NCBI GenBank assembly: GCA_013695855.1
Contig: JACCZR010000027.1
Location: 1 to 6,711, forward strand
DNA: 6,711 nucleotides
Source: Thermoleophilaceae bacterium
GTDB taxonomy: Bacteria; Actinomycetota; Thermoleophilia; Solirubrobacterales; Thermoleophilaceae
Reading direction: 5' to 3'
Shown here one piece after another: positions 4,157 to 6,711 of the stretch; position 1 is the stretch's first letter, and each line of letters opens with the position of its first letter. Both the position numbers and the translations under genes were made by a program. The notes under the pieces are model-generated. The model was not told where the DNA came from and searched no databases. It saw only the letters and a program-made list of their open reading frames with translations.

Positions 4157-5814
4157 GCGCCACCCTGCGAGTGCTCCCCCTCGGGGGCCTCGGCGAGATC
4201 GGCAAGAACATGACCGTCGTCGAGTACGAGGGCCGCATCGTGGTCGTCGACACGGGGCTGATGTTCCCCACGCCCGACCAGCTCGGCGTGGACCTCGTGC
4301 TGCCCGACTTCACCTACCTGCGCGAGCGCGCCGAGGACATCGAGGCCATCGTGCTCACCCACGGGCACGAGGACCACGTGGGCGCGCTGCCCTTCGTGCT
4401 GCGCCAGCTCGACCGCACGCCGCCCATCTACGGCGGCCCGCTCACCACTGCGATGGTGCGCTCCAAGCTCGACGAGCACCATCTGCGCGACGTTGAGGTG
4501 ACCGATGTCAAGGCCGGAGAGAAGTTCGACGCGGGGCCCTTCGCCGTCGAGCTGGTGAAGATGACCCACTCGATCCCCGACGCCTTCGCGGTGGCCCTGA
4601 AGTGCGAGCTGGGCACCACCCTTCTCACCGGCGACTACAAGTTCGACCAGACGCCCGTGGACGGTGTTCCCGCAGATGTCTCCCGCCTGGCCGAGCTGGG
4701 CCGGGAGGGGCTGCTGCTCCTGTGCGGGGACTCCACCAACGCCGACCGCCCCGGCATGTCTCCTTCGGAGTCCGGCGTCGGACCGCGACTGGAGGAGACC
4801 TTCAGCCGCTGCTCCGGGCGGATAGTCGTGACCTCGTTCGCCTCCAACATCCACCGCGTCCAGCAGGTGGTCGACGCCGCCTCGGCGCTCGGTCGCAAGG
4901 TCTCGCTGGTCGGGCGCTCGATGCGAAAGAACACCAACATCGGCCGCAGCCTCGGGCACATCCAGATCCCCGAGGGCATGCTCGTGGGCCCGAAGGAGCT
5001 CCAGGACTTCCCCGACGAGAAGGTCGTGGTCATCTCCACGGGGTCCCAGGGCGAGCCGCTCTCCGCGTTGCGCCGCATGGCCCACGGCGATCACCCCAAC
5101 GTCTCCCTGCACGGGGGCGACACGGTGATCTTCTCCGCCACGCCCATCCCGGGCAACGAGCGGGCGGTCAACGAGACGATCGACCGCATCTTCCACCTGG
5201 GCGCTGACGTGATCACCACCCGCGACGCGCCCATCCACGCCTCGGGGCACGGCTACGCAGAGGAGCTGAAGCTGATGGTCAACCTGACCAAGCCGCGCTA
5301 CGTGCTGCCCATGCACGGCGACTACAAGCGCCTGCGCCTGCACTCCGATCTGGCCAAAGCCGTCGGGGTGCCGCCCCGGAACGTCTTCCGGGGGGAGAAC
5401 GGACTGCCCCTGGAGATCACGGAGTCCGGCGCCGGCTTCGCCGCGCGCGAGCAGGCCGGCCTGGTCTTCGTGGACGGAGTCGACGTCGGGGCCCCCGAGG
5501 ACATCGCCCTGCGCGACCGCCGCATGCTCTCCGCCGACGGCATCTTCATCATCGTGGCCACGGTGTCCGAGCAGGACGGTCACTCGGTCGCGCCGCCGGA
5601 GATCATCTTCCGCGGCGTGCCCTTCATCGACGAGGGTGACAAGGTGGTCGACGAGCTGCGCGAGGCGGTGGACGCCTCGCTGGCCCGCTCGGCCAAGGAG
5701 GAGATCAGCGAGATCGACCTCATCCAGGGCCACCTGCACGACGACCTTGCGGAGTTCGTCTACAACCGCCTCAAGAAGCGGCCGATGGTGCTGCCGGTGG
5801 TCGTGGAGGTCTAG
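4153..5814 (+). CDS. rnj: Ribonuclease J
   Basis: RNase J is a metallo-beta-lactamase/beta-CASP enzyme with 5'-to-3' exonuclease and endonuclease activity in mRNA decay and rRNA maturation. The 553-aa product is full length (B. subtilis RNase J1 is 555). The N-terminus RVLPLGGLGEIGKNM (6-20) is characteristic. Zinc ligands are in HGHEDH (70-75), H139 of MTHSIPDAF and D161 of LLTGDYKFD. GDSTNAD (192-198) follows. The beta-CASP domain spans about 205-345 and includes VTSFASNIHRVQQ and STGSQGEP (295-302). H366 in ASGHGYAEE and H388 in LPMHGDYKRLRLH complete the active site, and a smaller C-terminal domain ends at 553. Start TTG 4153 overlaps the dapA stop (TTGA, 4 bp), so the two are co-transcribed and probably translationally coupled. 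dapA followed by rnj is a recurrent actinobacterial arrangement. The gene stops 4 bp before the convergent neighbour's stop codon. Confidence 0.97.
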   Translation: MSATLRVLPLGGLGEIGKNMTVVEYEGRIVVVDTGLMFPTPDQLGVDLVLPDFTYLRERAEDIEAIVLTHGHEDHVGALPFVLRQLDRTPPIYGGPLTTAMVRSKLDEHHLRDVEVTDVKAGEKFDAGPFAVELVKMTHSIPDAFAVALKCELGTTLLTGDYKFDQTPVDGVPADVSRLAELGREGLLLLCGDSTNADRPGMSPSESGVGPRLEETFSRCSGRIVVTSFASNIHRVQQVVDAASALGRKVSLVGRSMRKNTNIGRSLGHIQIPEGMLVGPKELQDFPDEKVVVISTGSQGEPLSALRRMAHGDHPNVSLHGGDTVIFSATPIPGNERAVNETIDRIFHLGADVITTRDAPIHASGHGYAEELKLMVNLTKPRYVLPMHGDYKRLRLHSDLAKAVGVPPRNVFRGENGLPLEITESGAGFAAREQAGLVFVDGVDVGAPEDIALRDRRMLSADGIFIIVATVSEQDGHSVAPPEIIFRGVPFIDEGDKVVDELREAVDASLARSAKEEISEIDLIQGHLHDDLAEFVYNRLKKRPMVLPVVVEV

Positions 5815-5818
5815 CTGC

Positions 5819-6421
5819 CTAAGACCCGCCCCGGAAGCCTTTCACCATCGCCGGCAGCACCCGCGGTATGTCGCGCCGTGTGCGGGAGAGGGCGTCCTGA
5901 AGGGCTTGCGTGGCCCCGGAGTGCAGGGCGGCGCCGTGGCCGGGGAAGAGGATGTCTGGCGAGAAGCGCCGCAGCGCGCCCGGGGGCTTGACGCGGAGGA
6001 AGGGGTGCACCCCCAGCGGGCGGCCGCCCACCGCGGTGTAGCTCGAGGCGCCCACTGCCTCGGCCACCACCAGCGCCCGGTGCTCCTCCCACCACAGGCA
6101 CAGCTCGCGCCAACCCGGCTTCCACACCATGCGGTGCACCTCGAACGGGCTGTTGGGCAGGAGATGATCGGGGAGGCGCAGGTGCGGCACCTCGAAGCGC
6201 CGCGCCAGCTCCTCACAGTCGCGGGGGTGGCGGTCGAGCAACTGAACCACCGCCGCGATCTCGCCGAGGCCGAGCGCGGCCCGAAGGGCAACCTCGTCGG
6301 CGAAGGGATCGATCAGCCAGACCCGGCCCTCGTGGGCCAGCGCGTGACTCGAGCGCTCGGGCGGCTCGCGCGCGGTCCAGCTGATCGCCCAGGGCAGGCG
6401 GTCGTCGATGCCGACGTTCAC
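5819..6421 (-). CDS. Metallo-beta-lactamase-like protein with a degenerate metal site
   Basis: This is a 200-aa soluble protein starting at GTG 6421, which overlaps the stop of the upstream kinase (GTGA, 4 bp). The layout suggests a metallo-beta-lactamase fold. An early strand VWLIDPFAD (34-42) takes the place of the usual substrate-side strand. AAVVQLLDRHPRDCEELARRF (56-76) sits where HxHxDH would be, but reads DRHPRDC and keeps only one His and one Asp. Later come RALVVAEAVG (115-124), where a metal-binding Asp would be expected in LLVGD, and ILFPGHGAAL (157-166), the usual C-terminal Gly-His-Gly loop. I have seen relatives with a 'TNRxHxRD' version of the motif, so this is probably an established subfamily and not a broken gene. 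Substrate and catalytic competence are unknown. The assignment is from motif layout only. Confidence 0.65.
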   Translation of the reverse strand: MNVGIDDRLPWAISWTAREPPERSSHALAHEGRVWLIDPFADEVALRAALGLGEIAAVVQLLDRHPRDCEELARRFEVPHLRLPDHLLPNSPFEVHRMVWKPGWRELCLWWEEHRALVVAEAVGASSYTAVGGRPLGVHPFLRVKPPGALRRFSPDILFPGHGAALHSGATQALQDALSRTRRDIPRVLPAMVKGFRGGS

Positions 6422-6711
6422 CGTGCCACCGGCTGCGCCGAGTCGGCCTCAACGGGCGCGGTGGCCGTCGGCACGCGCAGGGTGAAGCGCGCGCCCCCTC
6501 CCTCCGCCTCGCCCAGGGAGACGCTGCCCCCGTGGGCATCGGCCACCGCGCGCACGATGGCCAGGCCGAGGCCGCTGCCGGCTCCGGTGGCCGCGTCGCC
6601 GCCGCCCCGGGCAAAGCGCTCGAACACCCGGCCGCGCAGCTCCTCGGGCACGCCCGGGCCGCGATCGGAGACCTCGAGCACCGCGCAGGGGGGCTCTCGC
6701 CCCCCTACAGC
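6418..6711 (-). CDS. Sensor histidine kinase, C-terminal ATPase domain (partial, 5' end beyond the window)
   Basis: The last 97 residues of a GHKL/HATPase_c domain are visible. The G1 box is DRGPGVPEE, the F box is RVFERFARG, and the G2 box is GSGLGLAIVRAVADAHGG. After these come a GG-rich loop, the final strand ARFTLRVP and a short Ala/Pro-rich tail. The motif order and spacing are those of two-component sensor kinases, which autophosphorylate on a His and pass the phosphate to a response regulator; the N box, H box and sensor domain lie to the right of the window. A GTG at 6681 is in frame, but the reading frame stays open to 6711 and the protein is nonsensical without the preceding strands, so it is not the start. 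The stop overlaps the GTG of the next gene, so the two are co-expressed. The response regulator is not visible. Confidence 0.9.
   Translation of the reverse strand, partial: AVGGREPPCAVLEVSDRGPGVPEELRGRVFERFARGGGDAATGAGSGLGLAIVRAVADAHGGSVSLGEAEGGGARFTLRVPTATAPVEADSAQPVAR
6687..6706. repeat. Perfect 8-bp inverted repeat (strong GC hairpin) inside the kinase gene
   Basis: AGGGGGGC (6687-6694) and GCCCCCCT (6699-6706) pair perfectly around a 4-nt loop, TCTC. The repeat lies inside the kinase reading frame, just before the G1 box, where it encodes a variable loop reading GGREPP. A stem this G/C-rich would be very stable in RNA or single-stranded DNA. It resembles dispersed GC hairpins or terminator stems more than ordinary coding sequence, but only one copy is in the window. 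Confidence 0.55.

Noticed and set aside
3982..5739. Very long minus-strand open frame (about 585 codons) antisense to rnj and the end of dapA
   Set aside because: It is the shadow of a full-length RNase J with every catalytic motif. The antisense translation is His/Val/Asp-rich low-complexity sequence with no family resemblance.
6679..6681. GTG 6681 as the start of a short kinase-like protein
   Set aside because: The frame is open to the window edge, and the strand preceding the G1 box continues upstream. This is the 3' part of a larger kinase gene.

Overview
The window is GC-rich bacterial DNA with strong G/C bias at third codon positions and frequent GTG/TTG starts. The order pnp–M16 peptidase–dapB, and dapA followed directly by rnj (RNase J), is typical of Actinobacteria. 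The divergence of the proteins and the small accessory genes would suit a deep-branching group such as Thermoleophilia (Solirubrobacterales and relatives). That placement is an inference from gene order and remembered family resemblance; no marker gene here settles it.

Layout. Bases 3-98 are the Gly/Arg/Asp-rich C-terminal tail of a gene entering from the left, most likely polynucleotide phosphorylase (pnp). Four bases after its stop begins an M16 zinc peptidase (103-1398), which overlaps dapB (1395-2051) by GTGA; these form one operon. A short convergent spacer (2052-2159) with a small hairpin separates dapB from a minus-strand DUF3052-family gene (2160-2585). A 128-bp divergent spacer follows, then a plus-strand gene for a small protein with a charged helical N-terminus and a long Pro/Ala/Gln-rich tail (2714-3130). 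Next come dapA (about 3299-4156) and rnj (4153-5814), coupled by a TTGA overlap. Four bases beyond rnj, two minus-strand genes converge on it: a degenerate metallo-beta-lactamase-like protein (5819-6421) and, upstream and overlapping by GTGA, the C-terminal ATPase domain of a sensor histidine kinase cut by the right edge (6418-6711).

How the genes fit together. DapA and DapB are consecutive steps of the diaminopimelate/lysine pathway (4-hydroxy-tetrahydrodipicolinate synthase, then reductase). The probable PNPase and RNase J are RNA-decay and processing exoribonucleases. The M16 peptidase is the usual neighbour of pnp. The DUF3052 gene, the Pro-rich gene and the gap before dapA lie between dapB and dapA, so the two dap genes sit in separate transcription units here.

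Most interesting spot. The 114-bp gap between the Pro-rich gene and dapA (3131-3244) has a three-base GC periodicity (about 66/53/92%) that fits a protein read on the MINUS strand and not an extension of dapA. That reading frame gives a protein-like stretch but has no stop before it runs antisense into the Pro-rich gene. Removing one base from a C5 run at 3141-3145 would give a clean 48-residue ORF ending in TGA. This suggests a small unannotated gene that is either a frameshifted remnant or affected by a sequencing error, lying back-to-back with a dapA that probably starts at TTG 3299 just after an extended -10 element. I see no defence system, mobile element, CRISPR array or RNA gene.
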